Shown here one piece after another: positions 1 through 10,483 of a stretch of 64,000 nt of DNA. The DNA is taken from NCBI GenBank assembly GCA_932521025.1, contig OW051470.1, forward strand, positions 806,001 through 870,000, read 5' to 3'. Positions within the stretch are counted from its first letter, which is position 1. Each line of letters starts with the position of its first letter. Source of the DNA: Oscheius onirici (taxonomy: Eukaryota > Nematoda > Chromadorea > Rhabditida > Rhabditidae). The notes beneath the pieces are model-generated. The model saw only the letters and a list, made by a program, of their open reading frames with translations, had not been told where the DNA came from and ran no database searches. Both the position numbers and the translations under genes were made by a program.

Positions 1-29
1 AGGTATCACTTTTGTTGGTTAAACAAACT

Positions 30-1190
30 TCACAGTTCTATAGGGCTTTTGACGGGAAAGCTGGTCATTTCCGGATAGTTATAGTGGATAAAGTCCAAGA
101 CTCTTTGCATCTGCGGTCGTTTTTCCGAATCTCTTCTTCCACAAGCCTTGATGATCTTCTCCAAAACTGTCTTTGCTTCCATGTCCTCAAAATTTGGTCT
201 GCTCTCGTAGTTGAAAGATTCCTCTGGTCTGAAAAATTGATTTGGTGGGAAAAAAACATACGCAGTAAAAAGAAGAAGATGGAGCAACACGGCGAAGCCG
301 AACGTCAGTCTACTCCCGGAATCCGAATTTTGGTCAGTTGGCCGGAATATATTCCTGCGGTAACATTTTAAATAAAAACTTTTCACAAATCCCACCTTCT
401 TTTTGGTTGCGAAGGCTTCAATGGACCCAACTTTGCAGTCCAACCGTCATCGAAAAGAAAAATGCTGAAAACGTGTTTCCCCAAAATTTCTGATTCGTTA
501 CTTTTTGGGACTTAGATCTCTTTCGTATCCTCCATTTTCGACGACAAAACTAAGGGCTGAAGCTATGCCTCTGGCCCAGGAGAGGTGAAACGGCCTATGG
601 TTCAAGCCTTGTTCGTGGTCTGCAGTAATCATCAGTTATAGAAATGAAAACACTTGCAGTCGTGTATGGTCCCACTTCCTGGACATTCCATGTGAAAGCC
701 GTTGAGAGAGCAACCATAAAATTGTAGCAAATTTGGATGCTGCAGTGTCTGAAAGATGCGAATGGTTGAAAATACAAATTATTCTCGGGAAAGAGTGATA
801 AAAGCACAGAATGGAAAAAAATCTCAGAAGAAAAATAGATACTTTCCGAACCGTTTGTTTTTTATACTTTTTTTAATCTATACTTTTGTCTATACTTTTT
901 TACCTTCAGTTCTTCCACTTCGTTTCGTTTATAGGTTAGTCCTATTTGCTTCTTTTGAGGGTAGGAAGCGTTTATTCGCGTGGGTTCATTTTTGAGAGTT
1001 TTGAAGATTTCCTTTTTGATAGTTTGGGGGAACATGACTTCAAGTAGGACTTCAAGTATTCCATTGAATTTAAGCGATATGCTGAAAATTGACGGTTATG
1101 AAAACACTAAAAATTGTACTGTACTCACCCGTAAAGCGCGCTTTCATCAACTTCATAAGGTCTTCCTTCGAGATTTGGTACAACTTCCAT
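30..1190 (-). CDS. Protein kinase-like gene 1, C-terminal exons (partial model)
   Basis: The last exon (about 30-229, after a TTTTTCAG acceptor) encodes a C-lobe end: an FNYE segment, then a helix ending in KRPQMQRVLDFI, the usual place of the conserved C-lobe RP. The exon before it (about 250-330) encodes LTFGFAVLLH, which fits helix F of a kinase (the SDVWSFGVLL position). A short possible exon lies near 1125-1192. It aligns piece by piece with the next gene, so the two look like tandem duplicates. I cannot find a VAIK lysine, HRD loop or DFG here, so it may be a pseudokinase or incompletely modelled. The 5' end is uncertain and the introns are AT-rich with no other content. Confidence 0.45.
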
Positions 1191-1413
1191 AGCCTAAAAC
1201 TAAATTAACTACAAAAACATCAATTTAAAATATGGTTAACGTAGTATAACGTTCTAGCAACAACCAAAATCGCTTTTCTTTTTGTGCTGAGGATATATGG
1301 ACGGGATTTTCACAAAAATGGGCAAGAGTATAACTGATGATGGCTACAAAAGTTCTGGAGAAACAAACTTTTTTTTGGAAAAAAAAAAAAAAAACACTGT
1401 CAAAAACTCGGGA

Positions 1414-2260
1414 TCAGTTTTGGAGAATGGGGAACAGAGTGGCGTCAAGTTCCAGGACCACATGTTCCATAGAAGGACGCTGAGTTCTGTCCGGATTCAT
1501 ACAGGAACGGATACTCGGCTCCAGATCTCCAAGATCTCTTTTGATGTCCTCATAGTTAAAGGTGTTGTAATCTGGCAGCCTGAAAGAGACAGTTTTTTGG
1601 AATATCGGTAATAAAACTGACCCGCTCAAAAGGATGCAGATTGCCAACGTTGCCCAGTTGTAAGCGTGATCAGCAAAGCTGTAGTCGGCCAGAACTCCAT
1701 CAACCATGTTCGGATCGACGAAAAAGCGCGTTTCATCAGTTCTAGAAATATAAAATCTATCTGTCCCACTGCTTCACTTACGTCAGGTACGGAATTCCCG
1801 TACATGTCAAGATCGGTACTTTGAGCGTGTTTTGTCTCGGGTCGTTGGTCAGGTAGAGGCTGAATCACTCACAATTCTACTTAAATAGATGCATACTTGT
1901 CAAACGTGAGCGGTGCAGTCAGTACGCCAGTCTTCTCCAGTACCACGAAATACCGTCCCAAATCTCGGCAGTATTCCAGCTTCTCTCTGTACGGCAGATA
2001 GTAGTCAGTCAAATCTGAAGAAGATTGATTTCAGATACATTCCTTACGCTGTGGCAATGTTTTTTTTATTGGCGTTGCAAAGAGACCGACGATTTTCCCC
2101 TCGTGCATCGCCGCTCCTCTCACGGTTAGAATATTGCTGTGCCCTAAGAATATTGAGGCGGAATTCCGAGGAGGCTTGAACCGAATGTCGCGGTAAATCT
2201 GTAGCCACTCTGCTCGTGAGTGTGATGGACTAACGATGTGAAACCCAGGTCTAAATTTCA
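1414..2260 (-). CDS. Protein kinase-like gene 2 (probable pseudokinase)
   Basis: Four to five short exons can be followed. Exon 2040-2224 carries an N-lobe stretch with FLGHSNILTVRGAA, matching the helix C/strand 4 pattern HPNIVRLYG. Exon about 1895-2010 matches helix E but runs through the catalytic-loop position without HRD. Exon about 1785-1868 ends in a GIPYLT segment like a substrate-binding loop. Exon about 1625-1735 has ADHAYNWATLAICILL (helix F), and exon 1414-1578 has QRPSMEHVV. Exon order and spacing follow a kinase fold, while the catalytic motifs are missing, which suggests a regulatory pseudokinase. The paralogue lies just downstream. Exact splice sites are inferred. Confidence 0.45.
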
Positions 2261-2792
2261 ATTGGTTTTTTCTCTATAAAATACCCACGGATCATAGTTG
2301 TTATGTCGCGCCTGGCACCCCATTGGATCCCTGTTTTTGTAGTAGTCTTTCCCCAAATCCCATGATTGCATGTCCAGATGACTCATCATGGACCCGATTT
2401 TTCTGTCTCCTGTACTCTCTTCTGTTGCTTTCTCTTTTTCCGAAGAAATGCGCTGAAAAGGAACAGTTTTTGTTGATATACAGACTACTTTTCATACTAC
2501 ATATTAATAAAACCTACAGATATCGCATCGTTTATCCACTTTTGTCGAAATTTTTCATGAAACTGGTTCCAACAGAGCTGGGCATCATCATTGTTCTGAA
2601 TTTACGTACATATTCTACTAGCCGAGATTGTCTGTTCGTTTTTGTTTCTTGCAGTACACGAGCTTTTCAGTAACAGATGAACGCCAGCTTAGTTAAATAT
2701 GTTTGTAGGTATAGTATATCTACAGTACTGCACTGTAAGTTTTGTAAACAAAATTCCGTGTGGCGAATAAAGAATAGTGTGAGGGGTTACCT

Positions 2793-3021
2793 TCTTCTTT
2801 TTGGCAAGCTTCCATTGTTCTACGGAAGCCTGCATGGAGCGTTTTAACGAGGAGACTTGTTTGTTCCATGGATTTATATGTTGCAATTCTTCAAGTTGTA
2901 GTTTAAGCCAACATAACCGGCAGAAACCTTCCTCTCTCATATCATCTGAGCCATTCAAATCGCGATTGCATCTGTGGCTAAGAGTTTTTTTTAGATTACA
3001 AATCAGGCAGGTGTCTACCAT
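2793..3021 (-). CDS. Cys-rich first exon, zinc-ribbon-like, possibly 5' end of the kinase-like gene
   Basis: ATG at 3021 opens a frame with CLIC, HRC and CRLC spaced like a four-cysteine metal site, then a charged helix ending in KLAKKKK at a GTAACC donor. It may be the start of kinase-like gene 2 or a separate short gene; the linking exons between 2260 and 2793 are not clear. The ATG lies 27 nt after the stop of the upstream gene on the same strand, a spacing seen in nematode operons, although operon spacers are normally nearer 100 nt. Confidence 0.35.
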
Positions 3022-3048
3022 TTTGGAATGTGAAGCTGCTCAGCAGTT

Positions 3049-3197
3049 CTAACTGGCTGCTCCTCCAGTTTTTTCGGCCCTTCCATTGGGGCTGACTTCT
3101 TCCTCTATTCCAGGAATCGAGGGTTGATTATCAGGTGCTGGTTGGGCAACCTTTTCCGTTCTATTTGGTTGTAAGCAGTTGTACCAAGCTTTTGGTT
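3049..3197 (-). CDS. Terminal exon of an unrecognised gene, truncated by the transposon
   Basis: An open frame follows a TTTTTAATTCAG acceptor at 3198-3200. It encodes an acidic, Pro-rich tail (contains PAPDNQPSIPGIEEE) and stops at 3049-3051. Upstream exons would lie beyond 3200, where an inverted-repeat element starts at 3599, so the gene may be cut by that insertion. No family is recognised. Confidence 0.3.
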
Positions 3198-3598
3198 CTG
3201 AATTAAAAAGTTACAACCTAGAGACTGCAATAAAGGCAAGTGTTATGTCACATGAGATTGTAACTGTACAAAACAGCCATCTGCTGTCTCTCTCGCCGAT
3301 TATCGCTAACAATTTTAGGCTCCGCCCCAAAGGATACACACTACAACACTGAATGGACTAATGTCAGTAAACGAAGAGGGAAAATGACCGTTCTACCTCT
3401 TTAAATTGCTAAAGACGTCTATAACACCCGTCAAGAGTTATCCTTCTGTCATGCAAAGGAGGAAACCTTTGTAAAAAGAATCAGAAAACCTGTTCTGTCA
3501 CTTGTCAGAAAAAATACAAGTTGTTTCGAAGGAGTGTTAGCTCCTCCTCGAAAACACTTTTCAAAAAGACAGTTTTTAAAGAGGTTTTCAACGAGGTA

Positions 3599-5107
3599 TG
3601 TTGCAGTTAGAACTGTTTTTCAGTGTAAACTGTTTACACTAGTGTAAACTGTTCACATTAGTTCAAAGTGTTTAAACACTTTGAACTAGTTTAAAGTGAT
3701 CTATTTCAGTTCAAAGTGTTTACGAGATATTTTCGCTTTTTATCTTATTTTAACGCAATTTTTAGTTTTATTTTCTTTTCAGCAAAAAATTTCATCAAAA
3801 TTCCGACATTTTGACACCAAAACGGCTAGAAAAAAACCTTTCAATCACCTTCTGAGCTCTGATAATCCTGTTTATTTTTTATTTTTCAGATATTTTACGT
3901 GTTTACTACATTACTTGACATTTTTGACGACTATGTTCGAGCTTTTTGTTATTTTCCTTTATATTTTTAATCACTTAGAGATGCAAAGTTGAACTGGCGA
4001 CCAGGTGGAACTGTTCCGTTTTCCAAAACCCTTGTCTTGGCCTTTCTCTGTGGCTGTTGACAAACAAGCAGAGCAATTGCCGCTGGAACGACTTGGTGCT
4101 GATTGGGAGTAGCGGCATCTGGGGGCTGCTGCTTGTCAGAGGTGTTCGGCGGCGGGTCTGATCCGGCATAGTCTCGAGAGGAATGAGCTTGTTCACTGGT
4201 CGCTGAATGACGTGTCCATTTGCAAGGCGAATCTTGACACTTCGAATTGCTCGGTCAGAACTGAAAGCTCTTGAATGACTCCTCTCGGTCAGGTGTGGCG
4301 GGGAGTCTCTTTGTATTCGTCCAGAAGAACTGTTTCTCCTTTGACCGGGATCCTGTCAGAAGCGGCGTAGGCCATGTGGGAGCGGTTGAAAGCTCCCTTC
4401 AGGCTCAGAAGATATTTCGAGTACCAGCTCTTCCAGAAGCGATCCAATCCTTGTTCAATATCTTAGATGGGCTTTTTGGCTACAGCAGCTGATTTTGCCA
4501 GAGAGGTCGGAAAGTACTCGGGGTCGTCCGGAGCGTTCATCTCCAGTTCCCGATAGACGAGTTGTAACTTCGGTTGTACCAGATCGATGGGACGAATGAT
4601 ATCCTCGTCGTTGGGACCGATGAACAACGGCCTGGATTTGATGCTGGAGTTGATCCTGTCGCAAGAAAAATCTTTTCTGCAATTCCCGCTGTCACAAATC
4701 TAGCGTAAAGTGCTGTAACAAATTGTAGTTGACTTACTTTTATTGTTGTGTTGTTATTACCTTGCAATAAACTTTTGTATTGCAAGCTTTGCTTTTTTCA
4801 TCGGAAAATACTGGTAGAAACCAACAAAAATGGATAGAATCAAGAAAAGCGAGATAAAACTATGACGAAATTGGATCAAAAAGTGATTGAAAGGTTTTTT
4901 TCTAGCCGTTTTGATGTCAAAATGTCGTAATTTTGATGAATTTTTCGAAAAAAAAGAAAATAAAAATAAAAAATTGCGACAAAATTACATAAAAAGCGAA
5001 AATATCTCGTAAACACTTTGAACTGAAATAGATCACTAGTTCAAAGTGTTTAAACACTTTGAACTAGTGTAAACAGTTTACACTGAAAAACAGTTCTAAC
5101 TGCAACA
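3599..5107. mobile_element. Inverted-repeat DNA element with about 250 bp arms
   Basis: The left arm starts TGTTGCAGTTAGAACTG at 3599 and the right arm ends with its reverse complement at 5107. The arms stay alignable for about 250 bp, to roughly 3870 and 4850, and share the inner palindrome CAAAGTGTTTAAACACTTTG. A direct GGTA flanks both sides (3595-3598 and 5108-5111), consistent with a 4 bp target duplication. No transposase frame is seen. The central 700 bp is unrelated retrotransposon sequence, so this is a non-autonomous element with foreign cargo. Confidence 0.8.
4010..4700 (-). pseudogene. Decayed BEL/Pao-type pol fragment (integrase C-terminal region)
   Basis: On the minus strand one frame reads SRPLFIGPNDED, RPIDLV, a DRFWKSWYSKYL segment and VKGETVLLDE, and a second frame reads VKIRLANGHVIQRP then NKLIPLE. 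This order is the end of BEL/Pao polyproteins, after the integrase core. Two in-frame stops (after KKPI and after PRHT) and a frame change break it. It lies wholly inside the inverted-repeat element and has no LTR next to it. Confidence 0.7.
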
Positions 5108-5313
5108 GGTATAAGCAGGCAAACAGGGACCAATGCAAGCGAGAGGTTACAGAACGTAAACATTACTGATAATGAATGGGAGTGGTGACTGTTCTTTTTT
5201 TTAGATAGGACAAGCCGCCTTCGGCGAATTCGTCGCCTTTATAGTCTGTTCAAGAAAAGGAAACATTCTGTGAATCAAAACGGATTTGTTTCCAGCTGAG
5301 TAGCAACGTTTTC

Positions 5314-5858
5314 ATGCTGTTCAATTTTTTTCTTGAACCGATTACTCTCAATGCTCCAGTAACTGACGTTTCTTGTATGAACCACAGCGATGCGATTCAT
5401 TTTAACGGAAAAACTTTCCCCAGTCAGCCGATCTCTTATGATCCCTTCCCCAGTCAACCGATCCTTCTTAATCCAACGGGCCGAACGGACTACCAACGAT
5501 GTTGTGAGTACGATAGGATGGAAGATCCGTGTCCCAGTTGGACCAAGGGTGTTCAAGTAGACAGTAAAGGAGAAGCTGTAAGCTGTAAACTGGACAGTGT
5601 CTGTTCACATCACAGTTTCTGTCACGAAAACTGGTGCTGTCAAAAAGATCTCTGTCCGGAGATCATCTTGACCGACTGAAACAGTCCAAGTGCACTTTGG
5701 GAAATGTGACAGGGTGTAAGCAGTACGGGAGTGGAGAAGCCGTGTGTCGGAATGGAAACTGCTGTCCGAAGACTTATGGTCGTCTGATTGTGGCTCCTTT
5801 TGTACTGGATCACATGAGATGTACGAAGCTGTCCGATTGTGAGGTTAGTGGGAGACTA

Positions 5859-5926
<68 letters not shown>

Positions 5927-6427
5927 TGATCATTTTCAGACCGAGATGTACTGCAACAAGGCAATGCAGCGTTGTGTCTACATTGGACCGAATCCCATCG
6001 AACCAGTTGGAACAATTGCCGGACCAGAGACGATACTATCTGTCCCGATGGAGTCTGTATGCTGATGAAGGCCGATGACCTTCTTCCCAGCTGCTTGAAA
6101 AGGAAGAAGGAATCTCAGACGGTAGATAACTTAGGGAAAGACATGAATACGAGTCGAATCGGTCTAATTGTTGGACTGACCATTGCCGGTGTGCTCCTCC
6201 TTCTTTTGATTGTTGTTGGCGGTGTCTTCTTCTACATCGTGAAGTTTAGAGGAAAGAGGAGAAAGAACAAGAAGAAGAAGAAGGGAAAGGAGAGAAGGAG
6301 CATGGACGAATCCCTCGTCGGTTCTGTTCCCACACCACCGACGAAGAAGACGGGGGAGGAGATGAAAGTGGAAGAGACACAGATCTCCCTTCAAGAGAAC
6401 TCGCCATTGACAGTTATTTCGGCATAA
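5314..6427 (+). CDS. Cys-rich single-pass membrane protein, frame interrupted
   Basis: Part one (about 5480-5660) is a Cys-rich module with CSHHSFCHENWCC. Part two (about 5690-5843) has CKQYGSGEAVCRNGNCC. After an intron at 5844-5940 come further Cys residues and CPDGVCMLMK, then a transmembrane helix (LIVGLTIAGVLLLLLIVVGG), a run of Lys/Arg and a short acidic cytoplasmic tail ending at 6427. The Cys spacing recalls EB/WAP-like extracellular modules of worms. The reading frame changes twice (around 5640-5690 and 6000-6020) where no acceptable GT-AG intron is visible, so the gene may be damaged or the assembly may carry indels. The start near 5314 follows no clear signal peptide and is doubtful. 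Confidence 0.5.
5860..5936 (+). repeat. GGGACA hexamer array inside an intron
   Basis: About 12 head-to-tail copies of GGGACA lie between a GAG|GTTAGT donor and a TTTTCAG acceptor. The array makes an artificial Arg-Asp repeat if read as protein. Confidence 0.9.
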
Positions 6428-6659
6428 TTCCTTCTGGCTTGAATGAAAAGTCTCTTCAAAAATTGTCTTTGTAAAATTATATGATTCAAAAATTGTTGCT
6501 GTCTCTCTTCCACGCACTGTATAGATATAGGCTTGCAACCAAGAAAGATTTTTGAAAAAGAGACCAGAAGAAGAATGCTGAAATGCTCACACAGAAAATT
6601 TTCAACAAAAGAAGTAAACCGATCGCCGCCCGCCTGGTGTAGTGCATAAGGACTGACTT

Positions 6660-6985
6660 CAGAAGAGCATCGGTTAGCGAGTAAGAGAGTCAGAGGGATA
6701 TAGAGTCACAGAGTCACAGATGCAGAGAGTCAGGGAGCCATAAAGACAGGGAGACAGAGAAGGAACAGGGAGTCAGGAGATCAGTGAGTCAGACACTCAG
6801 AATGTTGCAGAGTCAGAGTGTCAAAGGAAGGGCAGTGGAACAGAGCAACAGAGCTGGAGAGTCACAGTGGCAGAGAGTCAGGGAGCCCTGGAATCCGGAG
6901 AGGCAGAGAGTCACAAGGACATGGGGACAGGGAGTCAAAAAATTTTGATAGTTAAAGAGTCAGAGAGACAGAAGGTCAGATAATC
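6660..6985. repeat. Degenerate GAGTCAGAG/GACAG simple repeat
   Basis: Over 300 bases of loosely repeated AGAGTCAG, GACAGGGAG and GAGTCACAG units follow the membrane-protein gene. No frame or gene is visible. The same wording recurs in introns elsewhere in the window. Confidence 0.75.
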
Positions 6986-7119
6986 AAAATCCCCGAGCGT
7001 GGGCTTTGCATTTTTTGCTTTTTATTTGCTGTCTTTTTGAAGTTTCTTGTACTTTTTGAACCCATTTCAAACAGAAATAACAAAATTCTTTTAATTTACA
7101 ATGAAACGAATGTCTTCGA

Positions 7120-7284
7120 TCACGGATACAGTATCCTGTAGAATCGTCTTCTCCAAATATAGTGGACCACTCCCGCCAGGATGAGGAACAGAAAAAAGAG
7201 GAGAATGTAGAGAACCAAAACTCCATCGGTCGGTCGGTGGAGTTTTTCAGTCACGGGGATGTCTTTCGTCGGAAGAGAGTACAT
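7120..7284 (-). CDS. Small single-pass membrane protein, 54 aa
   Basis: ATG at 7284 directly follows a CTCTTCCAG acceptor and opens a 54-codon frame. It has a short polar N-terminus, the hydrophobic stretch GVLVLYILLFFLFLILAGVV, and a basic tail (HYIWRRRFYRILYP). The acceptor before the ATG suggests trans-splicing or an upstream non-coding exon. No family is recognised. It precedes another small membrane-protein gene on the opposite strand. Confidence 0.5.
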   Translation of the reverse strand: MYSLPTKDIPVTEKLHRPTDGVLVLYILLFFLFLILAGVVHYIWRRRFYRILYP

Positions 7285-7492
7285 CTGGAAGAGGGAGAGA
7301 GTAATTGACTGAAACTGGGAACGGTATACGGTAGAAATAAAACCCTGAGACTGGATGAGGAACAGTAAGAGTGCAACTCATTAGGCACATCTTCTAGACC
7401 ATCATAACAATTTCTTATGCTCTCTCGTCAGGTGTGCGGGCTTGACTCATTGTTCTTGTGACTCCCAGAAGAGAGGACAAGTACTAGTTCTG

Positions 7493-8057
7493 ATGTCTCC
7501 AATGTCTACCGTCTCTACTTTTACTGGAATTGCAGGTAAGTCTGATGAGATGAGAGACAGGCATGGCAAAGCTGGCCCGAAATCAGGCCAGCTTCGGTCA
7601 GGTACCAACTTTGCGGCCGGCTAAAAAAATTCATTTCGCATATACTTCTGATTTTTCTTGTTTATAAATACTTCGTAGGGTATGATCAAACCCTACAAAG
7701 TATTTTTTAACAAGAAAAATCAGAAATAAATGCGAAATGAATTTTTTTTAGCCCGCCGCAAAGTTGGCACCTGGCCTGATTCTGGGCCAGGTTTGCCATG
7801 CCAGTGAGAGACAGCATGCCAGATAGACGGAGAAAGGGACTGATTGTTTTATTTCAGGTTCTACTCCATCCAGCGAGACTTATCTCTCTCAAGAGTATAC
7901 TGAAAACGGTTCCATCGACCCAGTCAATGTCTTCTTGGCCTTCCTGATCGTTGCCCTCTTCTGTCTCTGTCTCATCGCCTGGCTCTGCAATCGCCGCGCC
8001 GCTCCGATAACTCACGTGGTCTATTCCAGAGGCCATAGAGCTTCGAGAGGTTATTGA
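7493..8057 (+). CDS. Small membrane protein T1, two exons, intact copy
   Basis: Exon 1 (ATG 7493 to about 7535) ends at GCAG|GTAAGT; exon 2 starts after TATTTCAG near 7856 and stops at 8055-8057. Spliced, it gives about 78 residues: a Ser/Thr-rich N-terminus, a short acidic stretch, a membrane helix (VFLAFLIVALFCLCLIAWLC) and an Arg-rich tail ending SRGHRASRGY. Exon 2 is nearly identical to T2 at 11.7 kb. The intron hosts a foldback element (7560-7802) absent from T2. The frame could extend upstream of the chosen ATG to an acceptor at 7430. Function unknown. Confidence 0.6.
7560..7802. mobile_element. Foldback element in the intron of T1
   Basis: A 243 bp palindrome: GGCATGGCAAAGCTGGCC at the left and GGCCAGGTTTGCCATGCC at the right, continuing inward through AAAGTTGGCACC/GGTACCAACTTT and AATTCATTTCGCAT to a short loop near 7680. 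No coding capacity. Confidence 0.85.
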
Positions 8058-8436
8058 ATGAACATGATGAAGTTTGTTTATTAGTCTTCACAAAAATACA
8101 TTTCTACAGTAGTATATTCTCACTTTTCACAAACAGGCACGGATTAAAAGAGCCTTTCTCATAACTGTGCGTGCATTTCAGTCGTTCCTTTATATCCTGA
8201 ACAAGTCTGACGTTTTCAGTGAACAGAGCGATTGTTCTTGGAAACTTGCGGAGATTGTCAAATCCTGAGAATTTATATGTAAAAATATAGTTTGATAATT
8301 ACCTGTGAAAGTGCTGGTTGAACGGAGATCAAACGTGTTCTCCCACATGCTCCATATCTTTATTCCGTCTTCGAAAAGAATACCACTAGGGACCAGCTCG
8401 ATTGTACAACAGATTATGGGCTCTGCAAGTATAAAT

Positions 8437-8675
8437 ATTTGAATAGAGGCATTGCGCCACCATTCGAATAAAAAAATACGCAATTACGTACGCATTTTTT
8501 TCGGATTGAAGAAAATATTTTTCGACTTTCCTAGTATTTTTCCCATACAGATATTGTTTGTGGCTACCAGTAAAAAATAAGGAAAAAGTAAAAAAATGTC
8601 GTCGTCCATCCGAAAAAAATGAGTATGCAATTGCGTATTTTTTGTATTCAAATAGTGGCGCAGTGCCCCGGTATT
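8437..8675. mobile_element. Foldback element with ACGCAATTACGT core motif
   Basis: Arms of about 70 bp: GCATTGCGCCACCATTCGAA and AATACGCAATTACGTACGC at the left are mirrored by GCAATTGCGTATTTTTTG and AATAGTGGCGCAGTGC at the right. It sits in an intron of D5 and is absent from the matching D6 intron. Confidence 0.8.
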
Positions 8676-9100
8676 TACGATAATTGCTCTGTTGTCTCTC
8701 ACCATCCTCCTCCGGCTCCTCGAATGTGATTTTGCTTCCGAAAAATTTCCCTAAAATCTCTTCACACTTGTTCGGGTCCATCCAAGTCAAGATGTTCAAT
8801 CTCATTCTGGGCAAAATTTCTGGCAGTGGTCCGAGGGACTGTCTTAACAAATATCAGTCCAGTGATAATGAAATCTTACGTCATGTTTTGCAGCAATCTT
8901 TTAAGATGCTCTAACTTTTCGACAACAGCAAATGTCGTCTGAATTGACAGGCTGAACACATTGTCATTGCTTATAGGATGGACAATGTTGGGTAGTCTTG
9001 AGAGCATTGGAACATACGCATGTACAGTCTCATCACAGAATGAAACTGGAAGCAGAAGCTCTGAAATTTTTCGTTTGGAAAGAAGGAAAAAAATTGGTAA

Positions 9101-9483
9101 TACTATAGCAGGCACCCCCATTTTGGCGCACAAGCCATAAATTGACTAAATTCGCGTTTTTACCATTTTTACAGTATTATTTCACGTTCTAGCTGCTTTT
9201 ATCTAACTCAGCATCAAAAATTACCCCTAGGGTGAGTGTCCAATCGAATAAAATAGCGATAAATCTCGAGAAACTCTCCGATGGTGGAACATGTGAGCGA
9301 TGTCGCTTTTTTCTGAAGAATTTCGCCTAATTTTTCAATATTTCGGCATTCCGGGGGTTATACTTGATGCCGAGTTCGATAAACTCATCTAGAACTTGAA
9401 AAAATAACAAAAAATGGTGAAAACCCCGTTTTCAGTCATTGCGCGCCAAAATATTTGAATGGAGGGGGATGCCTGCTACAGTA
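9101..9483. mobile_element. Foldback element, ends TACTATAGCAGGC/GCCTGCTACAGTA
   Basis: Terminal inverted repeats of about 30 bp run from TACTATAGCAGGCACCCCC to its mirror GGGGGATGCCTGCTACAGTA. Ends start and finish in TA, typical of Tc1/mariner-type derivatives. It lies in a D5 intron and is missing from D6. Confidence 0.75.
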
Positions 9484-9903
9484 TTACTAAAAAAACTGAG
9501 TTCTTGGCGGAATGAGTGTCCTTACCTGGATGAATTTTTCCTATAAGACCTCTCCAATGGTGGCTCAAAAAGATGGGATCACCATAATTTGTAGCACATT
9601 TGATGGAGGTAGACCAGTTCTCAATAAAAATTCCATGTACCGAGCTCAGATCGTAGTTTCCTTTACAGATTTCTCTAACATCTGTGACATTATTAAAGCT
9701 CAGAAACAGATCGGTGTCTTGGTAGGAGAAAATGGACGGATCCTGGGAAGATTCAGTAAACTTGTAGTTCACTGACCAGTTCTGCCATTTTACTTTCGTC
9801 TAAATGAAAATGTTCGTAAAAGTTGAAATCGAGGTCCTGACGGCCTACTACGGCATTTGCTTTCTTGTTGTTTCCTGTTAAAATTGCATGTTTACCGGAT
9901 TAG

Positions 9904-10127
9904 CTCTATTAGAAGCATAGGTATGTAAGAAATACGCAATTGCGTATTCGCCTTTTTCGGGGTCACGCCGGCATTTTCTGATTTTGTGACGTTTTGCAAA
10001 GTTGTAGCCCCTGACGTCCTCAACAACATTGCAGAACATCAAAAAAACTGAAAAATGACGTCTTGACCCTGAAAACAGTGAATACGCAATTACGTATTTT
10101 TTTACTTCGTGCTTCTTATAGAGGTAA
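9904..10127. mobile_element. Foldback element, CTCTATTAGAAGCA ends
   Basis: The left arm CTATTAGAAGCATAGG, with AATACGCAATTGCGTATTC further in, is mirrored by GAATACGCAATTACGTATT and TGCTTCTTATAG. An inner arm contains CAAAGTTGTAG. It shares its arm sequence with the element at 19.9 kb. In a D5 intron. Confidence 0.8.
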
Positions 10128-10330
10128 TACGGTACTTTCTGGACAGATGATAGTGCCACCCCTCGCTCTGGATATATATCCATGCTCCAATGTCTTTAGA
10201 ATGTCCAAATGGTCACGAAGAAAATTTTCCAGCTCTTTGAAAAGACACGTTCGGGCTTCGTAAATGTCAAACGGCTCAATTGTATCGATTATTGTAATCT
10301 GAAAGTTTTTATTTCAAAATGTTTAAAAAA

Positions 10331-10483
10331 TAGAGAGCATTATTTGAATTGACCCGCGCTTTTTCATTGGCTGAGTATCCAACATTTACATGCTGTAACA
10401 CGCTACGCAGTTAAATTCCCGCCAATTTGATTTGAAAGTTGTTCTAAGAAGAAAGCGCGGGCCATTTCAAAAAATGCTCTCTA
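10331..10483. mobile_element. Short foldback element, TAGAGAGCAT ends
   Basis: Arms TAGAGAGCATTATTTGAATT and CCCGCGCTTTTTC are mirrored by GAAAGCGCGGG and AAAATGCTCTCTA. The interior holds TTGGCTGAGTATCCAAC, a motif also found at 23.65, 35.7-35.8 and 45.5 kb. In a D5 intron. Confidence 0.75.

Noticed and set aside
5634-6065. An Arg-Asp dipeptide repeat protein
   Set aside because: The repeat is an intronic GGGACA array with a good donor before it and a TTTTCAG acceptor after it.
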